Notes: generated by a model not told the origin, from the sequence alone. A stretch of DNA of 64,000 bases from Glandiceps talaboti (GCF_964340395.1 NC_135558.1:12606001-12670000), one strand, 5' to 3'; counted from the stretch's first letter, positions 35,286-47,635 are shown. A program made the numbers and translations.

Positions 35286-38200
35286 GTTTGTTTAAACCGT
35301 TGCCAACAATGTATGGATGTCAGAACAGAAAAAAAAAAAAAATGCTAGTCATGTCAGTAACTACAGTTTGTATGTCCAAATATTAAATCATAAATGACAT
35401 TGTTTTTCACCTTGCAATGTCATTAATGTAGGTCTCAACAATGGAGTTTGTCGTCATACATGCATATAGTGAGTGACATCACTTATTGTTTATAGTAATG
35501 ACCGAGGTGATGACCTATATCAGAGCTCTGTTTTCTTGTGAAAAGTGTCAAAATTGCTAAATCAAACAGAAACACAGAGTTTCCTATGCAGAACACATAA
35601 TTGTTTGGAATATATTTCATGTGTTATGACAACATTTAATCTTATGAGGGTTAGTAATGGTTTTGAGAAATATTTGTGATGATCTCGGTGACAAGACTAA
35701 ACATAATAAAACAGTTTTAGAAAATGAGAAAAATGATCTCCAGGAATCTGTCTCCAAAGTCAAGGATAAAAGTTTGTGATTGTAGCTATGGTTGAAGGTC
35801 GTCACTACAAAGGTTAACATGAGGTCAGATTAGAGATGCACACAGAATTATATCTCATACTGCAAAGGTGAGCTATTTAAATATCGATTACAGATTGATA
35901 AATTCTTTTGCAATAATTCAGTATTGACTGAACATATTTTCAAATTCAAACTCTGCCATTCTCTATACAAAGCTATGCATTGTATCCCAAAAGTACTGTG
36001 AAAATTTACATGCAATTTTCATATAAGTTTATGCTTTGGCATCTGGTTACTTGAATCTAATGTTACCAACCTTCATACCTTGTACTGTGGCTGTGCTGAT
36101 AATGTCATAGCCAAGGCCCCTGAATTTCTATTGTAACCAGTCAACCTACCTAATTGCATAGCAAATAGGCTATACTTGCATACTGCTAATGCCATCAGGC
36201 AAGAAATTCTTGGTCTCACAATAGATGAGGCCACATTTCCCGTCAAGACTAGCCAGTTCTTAATTGTCCAGCATTGCATACACATCGCTACACTCATACT
36301 TCGGCAAATTGTTCTCAGGCATTTAACACTGCTTTAACAACACTATCCTTGTCCCCATTCATCGGGAGATATTTTAAGGTTAGTCTGGTTACTAACAAAT
36401 GGCTACTCTAGGGTAGTATCTTCAAGCAGGATAGTCCTGTCTATCATAAGACCAAGAATCCCTTGCTGAATGCAGGTATGAGTATGCAAATTTTGTTTAA
36501 ATAGTTATGCAATCAAATAAAATACATTGTTCTTACTGCAGAATATTTCCCTGTGGGAAAAGTGTCATTTTGTAAAAGTTATAATGAGTGCAATAACTGA
36601 AATAATAACTACTGGATGCTGCATTTGGGGGAAATACAGGAATAACATTTATAACTCCAAGATCAAAGTAGATTTAGACATATAAGTTACTACTTTACCA
36701 GCCATTCTATCTCAATATCAACCACTGCCTCCTGGCTGCATATGTTGTATTGTTGACGCAAAATGGTGTGTGTGTGGTTTACTGCACAGAGTAGACTCCC
36801 AGTCCTATATGCAATCATTCATTGTATTTGTGTATTACCATCACCTTTGTCTTGAATTATTAAAGGTCTTTCCTTCTCTTTAAAAAACCACCTTCAGGAC
36901 ATGAATTGTATAATATTTTATAACAACCACCAAATGACCAATGTGATTTGCCTTAATCGTCGGTATGTTGTCCAATATGATGGTTCGTCCTGTTAGCTTC
37001 CATTTCATTCTACATCTGATTGTCATATATGTACATGTAAATCAACTATCAGTATGTCTCTAAATTGACTGGTATAAAGCCTAGGGCTCTTTGTGATTGG
37101 TTAAAAGTTCAGGATAGTGACATTTTGGCCATGTGAGGGCGTGCTATATACAGTCATGTGAATACCTTCAATGTTTTCAATAGAATGTAGAAACCTTGAC
37201 AATTCAAAATGCACCAAGTGCCACCAATGACTAATATGGTAGACCAGAGATGCATCCAGACCATTGTCATAAACCACAGCCTCTTTTATGACACCATCCA
37301 AAACACGCCGTTGTTATTTCGCAGTGTCGCGGGAGAAATAACAGCTCTGGTGTGCGAGAATGATCCAGAACATCTTGGGTAAATAGTCAAGGGATTCTTA
37401 CTGCAATATCTTTTGTGATTGTAAATTAAACATTTCCTTTCAGAGTTGTAAATGTCAGCACATGTTGCAGGCTATCAAAGTCCAGCAAGAAATTGACTAA
37501 TCATAGAGCCCTTTTTGAATTATTCATGTCAACTCTCTTTCCAAAATGGTTGTCTCTGACACCAAAATTAACATATTCGGCGTCAAAATGTGCGTGACAA
37601 ATAACACTGAAAGGAAACTTTTCAATGGATGATTACAACAGATAATACTGTACGAACCTTTTTGGATCGTTCAATATTTTGGTAGATGAGAGGTTAGCCT
37701 GATTAGATACAACTTACAAGTACCAACATTTGTGCCTTCAATAGCCAACAACACTGGCCAATGATCTGTAAAGATTTAGACTTCCTTTACGCAGCATGAT
37801 TTGATTCTGAAATGTAAGATCTTTATATTTTACTATCTCTCTAGGGCAGTAGTCAGAGCAGGTAACCTATCTAACAATAGACAATGTAATTACTCTTCTC
37901 TCAATGTCAGTATTTAAATAGCTTAGAACAGTCACCATGCAGATCTTGACACTGTCAACCCACACACTTAGTAAGGAAAACGAATTCAATATTTTACTGA
38001 AATATCGATGGAAAACAGACACAATTGTTACTGGCTTTTGAGTCTACTTACTGTGTCTGATGACTTCATTAGCAATTTAACCTGTGCAATTTAAACACAA
38101 TTATCAGCCAGTCACAAAGGGAAATGGTTGTGACCATAATTCAACATGACATGGGTTGAACCATAGACCCCATTTTGTGTAGAGTCTATGGTTGAACCAT

Positions 38201-40340
38201 TGTGACACGAGATATTCATGAAAGTCTAGGTTTGTATACTGCACCATTTGGCGTATTCCTAAGAATGGATTGAAAAGACAATATCAAAATTAGCCTAGCA
38301 GAGGTTACACACTAGTATTTCAACAACACTGTAGATTTGCTGTGAGATCCAGTATCACAAAGCAGTATCATAAAAATATGTGTCACAGGTTGTCACTCTT
38401 TATAGTGTAATGTTTGTCATTTGATTATTCTATGTTGAGAATATGAAAAAAGTGAACCAAGTTGCTTTTTGTCTTTCTCTCAGTGGATTTTAGTCAGATT
38501 CTATTGACAACCAAATAAATGTATGACAGTCGGGATGAAAGACTTTATATTAAAAAGGGCATATTTTTATATATCTTTTACTTAAATTGTGTGATTTCCA
38601 TTTATTAATACATGCGTATGACACTATTACTAACTATAAAACTCATGACATAATAACTACCTCAAAGTAGTGTTTTCGAGTATATTTTGGTGATTTAACA
38701 ACTTTATTTATTTATACATGAGGGTCAACAGACTTTTACAAATCTTTCGTTGTAGTTCTATATGTCCAATCCTTGTCACAATTGCCTCCAATCACCTTCA
38801 GTGATTGTTTAGAAATTTGCATATTAGTGAAAATTTGAATACTATCATTAAATATGCAGATGACATCTCATCATTCTTTGTCTTCAAGATTCAATAGCCA
38901 TCCATGATACTTCTTTTTTGATATATTTTTAGCTGTGTATTGTGATGTGAATGAGATGATTTTACCAAATTTGATTATTTTTCATAATTATTTTAGGATT
39001 GTTTGAGAAAAGATAGTTCATGAATTTTCCACTATAACAGAGCACATTTGAATAACGGCATCAATGCAGAGATACATGTGTCAGCATTTCATAATGTAAT
39101 GCTTATCTTCGATGTCAAGAGTTTTAATATAAAGAGCTATAGCTTGTATGAAAATAGTATTAAAAATAGCTTTTAATTGCACTGTGTCATGAACTGTTAT
39201 GCTCAGTTTTTTGCCATGAAGTGAATTTGACTGTCAGTATCAGTTACAATGACTGTATGTTTACAGATTTGGTGCATATTGAATGTATAAATTCCAAGTC
39301 AAGAGATATAAAAAGAAACCCCATTTTAATTACTGTTGGTTCTTGTAGAGTAACTTCACTGTGAAAATGATACCCTGTATTATAGTAAAGATTTCATGTC
39401 AGAAATGCGTTCTTGACTACTCTTAGACTACATCTTTCAGTGCTCAGCTTCCTGCCTGAGAGTAAGGGGAATACAGTATTGCAATGATGGGAAAATGGCC
39501 AACACTGCACAAAGACTTCAATTGAAGGTCATGAAATATATTGACATGATGTGGAGATCTAAGCTTGTTTAGATTGAACTTAGCTTGAAAGTAATTTAAT
39601 CTTGAAATTGTATCTTGTGGTTGTACATTTTAATATATATTCTGCAAAAACTCATATTTTGCCCTAGTTGGCCATCTGGTCAGAAATTCTCTCTTGAATT
39701 TTCCACATTTTAGGCTGGCAATGTGACAAACAGAGAATACACAAAGTATGGTATATAAAGCAAATAGAGTCATATACATAATCAGAAAGAATCGTTTGTA
39801 CATTGACTCGTTAACCAACACTAAAACACTGTATACAAATGTGGTAAACTAGTCAAGTGCACAGTTGTAAAATAAAAAATCTGTCAGGTGATTTACAAAT
39901 TTCTGTTATGTCATCTGGATGTTTGTAAATATAACTTTCCACAATATGGTCACAGAAACTTGTAACCAGTTTTACAGTTTCATTATTGTACAATTTTCAT
40001 TCATTTGTGGAACTCTTTGGAAAATCAAATTGATTGGTTCACCAGGCTATAATATGCAAATAATGCTGAGTCAAAATAGACCAATCAGTGACAGTCTTCT
40101 GAACATGCTCCCCATGAGCACTGTAAACCAATCTGATTAAAATCAGATGTAGTGTACTCTTCATGGTTTCTTCTTAGCTCGCAGTTTACTGTCATTTGTT
40201 CTTTTGTGTACACTCCATTGGATTTTAATCAGATTGTGTCTAAACAAGCTTGTTTTACGTGTAATATTGTACATACATTCCAAGTTTGAATTTAACAAAC
40301 GGATATTAGTAATTTACTGAATTTAATGGGAGCAATTTCT
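35286..40340 (+). other. Extended XPR1 3' region or intergenic DNA
   Basis: No coding segment supported. It contains a family C element (37257-37385) and a long hairpin: CAATCTGATTAAAATC (40129-40144) perfectly inverted at 40221-40236, extended by AGTGTAC/GTACACT (40151-40157 and 40208-40214). Whether XPR1 transcripts extend this far is unknown. Confidence 0.4.
37257..37385. mobile_element. Hairpin element family C
   Basis: CATAAACCACAGCCTCTTTT (left) is inverted relative to AGCTCTGGTGTGCGAGAATG (right), and GTTATTTC (37313-37320) pairs with GAAATAAC (37335-37342). The same two-level foldback with the same 14-nt loop occurs at 43483-43607. Confidence 0.65.
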
Positions 40341-40351
40341 TTTTTGAGTTG

Positions 40352-40357
40352 AATAAA
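40352..40357 (+). terminator. Candidate distal poly(A) signal for XPR1
   Basis: AATAAA followed ~25 bp later by a T/G-rich stretch (TTTTGTTTGTTTGTTATTTT, 40377-40396), the usual layout of a cleavage site. Inference from motif only. Confidence 0.35.
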
Positions 40358-40516
40358 AAAATGTAAAAGAAATAGTATTTTGTTTGTTTGTTATTTTAGT
40401 CTCCTAAAGGCAGTGCCTGAAAGGGGTGACAGGATTGAATTCAAATGTTCTGGTGTATGTGGGACTTATATAATAAATCACATCACTGCACTCTATTCTC
40501 AATGCAAATCCAATGA

Positions 40517-40522
40517 TTTATT
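40517..40522 (-). terminator. Candidate poly(A) signal for the 41416-44997 gene
   Basis: TTTATT on the plus strand is AATAAA on the minus strand, about 0.9 kb beyond the stop codon. With 40352-40357 it would bring two convergent transcripts to within ~160 bp. Confidence 0.3.
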
Positions 40523-41415
40523 ACTCACAAAGTAATAACAGTAACTCTCCAAATTATAATACTTGGCTCCTGAGTTACAGGGCTACACTGTTTACTCCAA
40601 ACACACACATTACCAATATTTGATTCAGAATCATTGTGTACAAGCTAATTTTAATTTAATGTGAGTAATATATGAAAAAGTAATCTAGTACAATAATAGT
40701 GAACAATAAAAAGTACAGTTATCATGTCTTTCATTCAGATGACCTGATAGTAACATTGACATTTCATCCAAACCATCTACATTGAACGATATGTGACAAG
40801 TAATGTAACACAACATAGTTACATGCTTTACTTACATCTTTATTCGGCATATTTTCGTATTTTGATCTCGAGGTAATCTGATTTACTGAAGTGGTGGGTA
40901 AGTAGCAAAGGGACTGAACACGTTATCATGATGAAAACTAAAATTGGGTATGTAAAGTCAAACTATGTTAAAATTTGTGTAATCCTCTGCAGTGAATAAT
41001 GAAAACTTTCTTACATCACTCAAAACACATGCAATCTGCCAATGACGTATTTACAGCTACAGAGAAAGAACATTTTCAAATGTGTCTGGAAACTTTTGTT
41101 ACATGTTAAGTGTCGGTGAATAAAAGAAGTACACAATTCACAACACCATCTATCATACAGAAATTGAAGACAGTTTGCTATTGAAATTTCTCAGCTTAAA
41201 ATTATGTTATGTATAATGGTAAAATCTCTTAATTCTGTAAATTCTCTCATCTCTGGTGCATCATCGCATTGATTAAATAATGGACATGTCATTCTCCAAC
41301 ATGTATCACTCTTATTTACAATTCACAACACGTATCCTATGATCTTGGTTCATTAAAACAGTAATCATCTACATAACTGTACTGTAGTTGTATTTCACTC
41401 TCATATGACTAAAAC

Positions 41416-41754
41416 TCACTCAAATAACACTGGTAAGAAAGGAAGATTAATTAGAGTGTGATAGATATCATAGATAAATTCAGTGACCGTGTATATAACA
41501 TCCATACCAATGAATATTACCATAGACACAATGCCAATTGATTCTTGGGGAATTGGCACTTCTCCGTCCTTAGACTCCTTACTCTCGCTCTTCTCCTTTT
41601 CCCCCTCTGTACCTTCCATAGCCTGGTTTTGTACAATGTTCTTGTCATCTGGAAGAATAAAATCAGATATATCCTGCAGTAAGATGTGAAATAAAATTAA
41701 GTGTAGTAAAGATAATGGAAAGGTAGTATTAATACCGTGTCTCCCTCTTTTTGT

Positions 41755-41831
<77 letters not shown>

Positions 41832-44223
41832 GAACAAAAGAATATTGTTTACCAACTATGTCTTGATTCCCTCCTACTGTGTCTGTAAGGCCATCTTTGC
41901 TGTCACCATTGTGTTCAAGCACTTTTTGGAATTCACCACTATCCTCATCAGCTACAAAATGGACATCAGTTACAAGATCCACGGCCACTCCTATCTTTTC
42001 TGCCGGTGGTGACAGGGAAAGTGGTTGAGGAAGACTTTGTTCTGATGATGGTTGTTGTGGTAGAAGTAATGGTGGTGGTGAAAGTTGTGATAGAAATGAA
42101 GGCGGTGATGATGGTGTTGACGACTTTAGTAGTGGTTGTGGAGAATCGGGTGCAATGTTTTCCCTCTTGTTTCCGTACTTTGACAGTAATTCACAATTTT
42201 GAGGGACATGTTCTGTAGGATGAGAGACCAGAAACAATAGAAGACGTCATGACAAGTTATCTTTGTTTCCACCCGTTTTCAAGTAAAGAAATAATGTAAC
42301 TAATTTTCATAGCTTGCCTCTGTCACAGTTGATAACATAGGGGTAGACACTTGAACCAAGCCTCGAGGTATTATAGTTCCTTAGCTATTTTGCAAATAGC
42401 TTGTTTTTAAAACAAATAGGACCACATTTTGTCCAAATTTGACTGTAGTTCAACTAAAAATTTCACATATGACCACTACGGTATGTCACCTTTGGACCAA
42501 GTTTGACTGAATTTGTACTGCAAGTGTACACAATCATGCGGTGGATGGCAGAACGCATTGTACATGTAGTATCCCTCCACATGATTATTTGAAAACACTC
42601 ACCTATGCAGGGTTGATCAAGTTCATCTTTTGATGCAGTACTCTTCATATCACTGATTTCAGGCAGTGTTTCGAATTCAGCAACACCACTCTTGTTTTGG
42701 TTAGGCACCGACTTTCTAGCTCTCTTGTGACCCATAACTGGTAGTTTTTGGTCGAAGAAGAAAGTCTGGTCCAAATTACTGAAACAAAGAACATGGCCAT
42801 CAGCTACATTGACTAAAACAGGCACATACTAGTAATAGTCATGGATATCCCCAAACTGGATACTTTTCCCCGATCGGGATCAAAAAAATCCTGATCAGGA
42901 TAAATGACCTTTGTATTTCCTCATTGCTAGGAACTACGACATGGCAGTGTAGAGACAGGTTTGTATGCGCGTTCTACTCTCAAAGACCTACAGAAAATTA
43001 AAGCCAGGGATCAGAGACAAGTTGTCCAGAGCAATTTTTCAGTACACGCCTCTGAAGACTATTTTATCTGTAGCATCCTGTTTATCTCGATCGGGATAAT
43101 TATCTTGATCAGGATAAACCAATCAACAATATAATTTATTCGGGATAAATACGGAAAGTATATTTTATGATTTTTAATCTGATTATGACAATTGTCCTGA
43201 TCGGGAGATACATGTATTCCTGACTGCATAAGGAACACTGCTGAACTATCCTAACTATGATAATAATAGACTGTTTACTATAAATATATTAACTATTAAA
43301 TTGGTCTGTAGTCGTGTAGGTCGGTAACCAATATATAATTCCTCACTTCCCTTCTTTTTAACCGTATATTTCACATCTAAGCTTATCTAACATGTTACTT
43401 TTATTGAAAAGGAAAACAAACGACACGTGGAGCATTTTCCTATCTTTTTTTCTTAGGGAGTACGAACAATTTATTCAGCTATTTCTTTACATTGTCGCAA
43501 ACCACGGCCTCTTTTACGGCACCGTCGAAACGTGCTGTAAGAACAGGGTTATTTCAAAGTGTAGCGGAAGAAATAACAGCTCTGGTTTGCGAGAATGTTT
43601 CTTTACGCCTATTCAGTACTATAGTACTATTCAGTACATTGTTCAGTACTATAGTACTATTCAGTACATGTACAATGTTGTAGATTTGGAACGTTTGTGA
43701 GGGGCGAGGTCAATAGTCCAATGTAGGATAAAAAAAAAATTCTTTTAGTTAGGCCTTATAAAATGAATATGTAGCAGTTTGTAGTGCTGTGAATACAAAG
43801 TCAGTATGTAGGAAGGAAAAAAAAACAATTCTTTTGTTGACATTTACCGTATTACAGTGCCATACATTTGCTATAGCAAAGATTCTTCCATTTCTCAATT
43901 TGATGACATTTGTTAAAAAAGATATTTGTAGTTTGGTGTACATAACATATCCATTACAATTAAAATCGATATTGTTTATGATGAGAACTAAAATGGCTCA
44001 AAGCCCCTTCCCAGTAAACTAAAGAATTTATTTTTTATCCTACATTGAACTATTGATCTCGCCCCTAACTTACCCTTGTTTCTTGTTATATTGCTCATCA
44101 TGTCCAAATAGTTTGAATTTAGCCCTATTTACTTCGTCAGACTTGGCAGCTACAATAGATGGAGTCATAAAACATGTTTCATTTGATACATTTTAATTGC
44201 ATGATCGGTGAGTACTAGAATTT

Positions 44224-44277
<54 letters not shown>

Positions 44278-44997
44278 ATTTGATAAGCTGAAGCTGTCTA
44301 CTGTAAATTGTAGGTTCTGTTCACTCTATGATAGGGGGCGCTGGTTTTGATGTTCACTTCAAAAAAGTGTTGAATGCATTAACGGAACCCATAAAAAACA
44401 TTGCAATGATGAGCACTTGGTATTAATACACGGCACAGAGTTGATTGGGCACATTTCTGTTATATCATGTTAGACTGCAGTGTATTTAAACAGATATATG
44501 TATCACAAGTAGCATTATCAGCCATTAGTGTAGGCATAGACCCTATGGTGTAAGGTTACGTTTTGTCAGCATAGTCTCTCATGGATTAATGTTGTGTACT
44601 GAGATACCCCGAGTATAAGTTACATGTTCCATAGATCAGTTATCCGGTATTATTAATTATTCATATTGCTATGGTAACATCATTATTGTAAGACCCTGTA
44701 CATTTTACATAGAAAGTAATATATCAAACAATATGCATGGGGGGGGGGGGTCATTTTGATAATGTCGTCTTTACTGGGCCTATGGGGGGGGGTGTCACAT
44801 TTGAGCTTGTGGGGTCAGTTCGACACAATATAATGACCGTTACCACATGTTGAATAAATATTCATACTCAAAGAACGATAGTTCTTACGTTGTCTTCTTG
44901 ACTTCATATTTCCCCGTACGTTATGTTTTGTCCGATGACTTGATTTATTTGAAAAATGTGACACCCATTCTCTCTTTTCTTTAACAGCTGACATCAT
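41416..44997 (-). CDS. Unrecognised 317-residue protein with C-terminal membrane segment, 5 coding exons
   Basis: Coding exons in transcript order: 44997-44889, 44149-44074, 42778-42603, 42212-41853, 41648-41416. All junctions are GT-AG in phase, totalling 318 codons including TGA. The ATG follows an in-frame TAG nine bases upstream, which fixes the start. Residues 1-36 are basic (MMSAVKEKREW, GNMKSRRQ); then KFKLFGHDEQYNKKQ, a Lys/Arg-rich segment (GHKRARKS), and a long Pro/Ser/Leu-rich linker (~125-190). An acidic KEKSESKESKDGE stretch precedes IGIVSMVIFIGMDVIYTV, a probable single membrane helix close to the C-terminus, so a tail-anchored or single-pass topology is likely. The final exon could alternatively start at 41673 if the previous donor is at 41856; this adds eight residues. 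I do not recognise the family and assign no function. Confidence concerns the gene structure. Confidence 0.72.
41758..41826. repeat. (CT)n microsatellite inside a 204-bp intron
   Basis: About 34 CT units; on the sense strand of the host gene they are (GA)n, starting ~27 nt after the donor. The repeat makes up a third of the last intron of the minus-strand gene (41649-41852). Confidence 0.95.
42869..43206. repeat. Cluster of GATC-centred palindromes
   Basis: CCCGATCGGG (42869-42878), ATCCTGATCAGGAT (42888-42901), TATCTCGATCGGGATA (43083-43098), TATCTTGATCAGGATA (43101-43116) and TCCTGATCGGGA (43195-43206) lie within 340 bp of an intron. They look like related copies of one palindromic unit. 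Confidence 0.7.
43483..43607. mobile_element. Hairpin element family C, second copy, followed by AGTACTATAGTACT repeats
   Basis: CGCAAACCACGGCCTCTTTT is inverted relative to AGCTCTGGTTTGCGAGAATG; GTTATTTC (43548-43555) pairs with GAAATAAC (43570-43577). Immediately after it, a 31-bp unit with TTCAGTACTATAGTACTA is repeated twice (43608-43668). Confidence 0.65.
44226..44272. repeat. (CA)n microsatellite
   Basis: About 23 CA units, in an intron of the minus-strand gene. Confidence 0.95.
44739..44792 (-). repeat. G12 and G9 tracts (C on the sense strand of the local gene)
   Basis: G runs at 44739-44750 and about 44784-44792, within the first coding intron of the minus-strand gene, so they read as C in its transcript. 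Confidence 0.9.
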
Positions 44998-45511
44998 GTG
45001 CTAAACCTAAAAAGGCAACATTAAGAAAAACTTTGGTAACATCAAATAGAGTATAATTGTTCCCTGTCGTTTGTGAGTTTGCAATTTACATCATACTACT
45101 TCTACACAATTATCTGCACAGAACCAGAACCAAAATCGCGCTTGTGGTATATGCTGTTGAAAAAACATAATTGTAATCAAGGATTCACTATAAATCTCCC
45201 TCCGTAGATCTTGAACACCCGGCCCACGAACGTAATTTATACAATTGGTTTAATCAAAGCAATCCCGTAAAATCACACCTAACAAAAGATGTTTGTTCGT
45301 AGAACCCTGGGCAAATAGCCAAACATTTAACAATTTCAAACACCACAGTATAGTTGTAAATGACACTTGATGTATGTTCGTATGATGCACATTTTTGTGT
45401 CCCTCCTACTCGTATGCATGGGTGTTAATTTTCTTTTCTTTTTTTATGGTAAGTTTGTAAAAAAATGTATAATATATTCACATGTCACTATAATAAACAA
45501 TTCTTACTTAC

Positions 45512-45542
45512 TATGATCGATATCATCTAACGATTGATGGAC
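45512..45542 (-). other. Possible 5'UTR exon of the 41416-44997 gene
   Basis: On the minus strand AATTCCAG precedes and GTAAGTAAG follows a 31-nt segment, a good splice-site pair. The coding exon 44889-45006 itself starts after TTTTTAG at 45007 and has nine untranslated bases, so at least one upstream noncoding exon is required; this is the best candidate. Confidence 0.35.
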
Positions 45543-45886
45543 CTGGAATTAAAAAGAAATATCGCAAATCTGTAGAACTGAGTCCACTTTCAACTACTCG
45601 GAGTACACCGTGCATCAACGATAACAGGGACGATATGCAATATTATAACGTAAAGAATGACACTGTGCCTCAAGAAAAGTGATGGAAATGACAATAGGTC
45701 TAACTAAATACCACCTCCTTCAACAAGATCATTTTGTAACTTCGTAAGGTCCCTTTACAACTACATATTAGCCCACCTGATCAATTCACCAACGTCCAAC
45801 ACCCAAAATGCAGAACTTTTTATCTTGGAAGTTTGCAATATATCCACGGTTTGCTTTACAAGTCATGTACATGTGATAGCGCAAGT

Positions 45887-46700
45887 TCAAATGGCGACAT
45901 GCGACATGCCTGCCTGTGAAATCAACAATAAAACATTCGCACGAGCATGTATGTACGTCGACATTGAGTAAGTTACACTTGGAGTCTCGGAAAAATAACT
46001 TAGTCTATGCATGGATGTATTAGTGATCTCACTAATACATCCATGGTCTATGCGAACAATTAATATGTCACGTGTTTTACACGACCTGTAATTTTGTCGG
46101 TGTATCGGATCCGTTCCAATACTCATCCTATCAAAACATTCCAGTACTATAGTACGGGATCTGGAAGAAAACAACGTCGTAATCCACAGACCTCGTCTTA
46201 AGGCATGCACCACCAGAAACATATTTCATTGCGCCAGCAGAAATATTAATATGTGCTCTGGCTTGCGATAATGGAAGAAAAATTCAGAAATTTGCCATAA
46301 AGATATACACACCTTTACTCTCACAGGGAACAGTTTTCTTTCAATAAGATGTTTTCTTTTCAGCGAATCTCAACTCCGCCACGAACGTCATCAGAAATGG
46401 AATTGAGCAACACAAGGGTGAACAAAACAATTGTTTTCTATTGTTTACCTTTAGACATAACAAGGGCAACAGAAGTTGATCGATACTAGACAAATGGTTG
46501 TATTCTTCATGCACATAGTAGCTGGCAATTTTATGGGACATAAAATGTGTTATAAATCTTGACGCATTTGTTCGATTTGACTGCTTCATGAACATAATTA
46601 CACAAGCCTAGTTTATACTTACCCATACCTACCTATCCAGGTCCTATAATATGCAAACGAACAAAAATAAAACGAAAACAAACAAATCAACAACAACAAA
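45887..46700. other. Intergenic spacer with palindromic insertion
   Basis: No gene supported (a 111-codon minus ORF here lacks any recognisable motif). It contains the palindrome described separately. Confidence 0.4.
46003..46053. mobile_element. 36-bp palindrome flanked by 8-bp direct repeats
   Basis: CATGGATGTATTAGTGA (46010-46026) and TCACTAATACATCCATG (46029-46045) are perfect inverse copies separated by TC. GTCTATGC occurs directly at 46003-46010 and 46046-46053. The layout looks like a minimal foldback insertion with target duplication; single arms recur at 10096-10109 and 53050-53063. Confidence 0.65.
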
Positions 46701-46793
46701 CAAACAAACAAACAAACAAACAAACAAACAAACATACATACATACATACATACATACATACATACATACATACATACATACATACATACATAC

Positions 46794-46830
<37 letters not shown>

Positions 46831-46832
46831 TA
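46690..46832. repeat. Compound (CAAA)n(CATA)n(CAGA)n microsatellite
   Basis: About 9 CAAA units, 15 CATA units and 9 GACA units in immediate succession, passing into GACGGACGG. Confidence 0.97.
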
Positions 46833-46924
46833 CAGACAGACGGACGGTAGACAGGTGGACTACTAGTGTGTTAATATAGAGTCCAAGTTGCTATATGGAT
46901 GGAAAATGGCTTTGCGGTTTTTAA

Positions 46925-47305
46925 ATTAATTTAAAACACCTTTACAACTTTTTATTTTTATTTAAAAACTATTGAAAAAAATGTAGCCAAGTCTGTGCTT
47001 GTAACTTTAATAAATTACACCCCTCCACAAAAAAGAAGAGTTAAAAATATATGAAGTTTAAGTTTCTTTATAAATTCCTGTGCGTACAATAACAAACTTT
47101 TTGCACATTTTTTATATAGTTCTTTGTGATTTATTGAGTTACAAACACGGACTTGTGCTATAAGCTTACAATGCATTAAGGTTTATGTTATTGCACAATG
47201 TTTTTTTTCAAGTAAAGAAAACGCAGCAAAGTTGCGTTTTTGTATTAATAAATATCCAGAGAATAAATACAGTTTTATCATGTATTTGGCCACTTTAAGC
47301 TTCGT
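46925..47305. mobile_element. Diverged foldback family E copy
   Basis: GTACAATAACAAACTTTTTG, TTGAGTTACAAACACGGACTT, GTTATTGCACAATG and TTTATCATGTATTTGGCCACTTTAAG parallel the interior and right arm of the copy at 56075-56410. Confidence 0.5.
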
Positions 47306-47635
47306 TAGTAGTTAGTGAAGTTGTAGTTAACAATGTTTTTCTTCAAAACTAATTGATATGTACTTACTGTGTTTATGATTGTTTTAGACAATTGTTGGGC
47401 CTATACATTCAAAACATTTTAAAATAAAAAAGTATACGAAGATGAATATATTTCTAGTGGCAGAGTGGCGGTTCAAAGTAACAATTATATACTTTTTATG
47501 GATTTACTCAAATGTATTGTATGTAAACTACCAAAAATTCACGTCAGACCCCTGAACATCAAAGGAATGGTAATCCACCAGGCGCGATACCCGCATGCAA
47601 ATTTTCCTTCACGCCAAATAAGTGCAGTGACCTCA

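Noticed and set aside
42006-42218. Plus-strand Val/Met-rich ORF
   Set aside because: Antisense shadow of coding exon 41853-42212 of the minus-strand gene.
45887-46222. 111-codon minus-strand ORF upstream of the unassigned gene
   Set aside because: No motif, no splice continuity with the downstream exons, and it spans a palindromic insertion.
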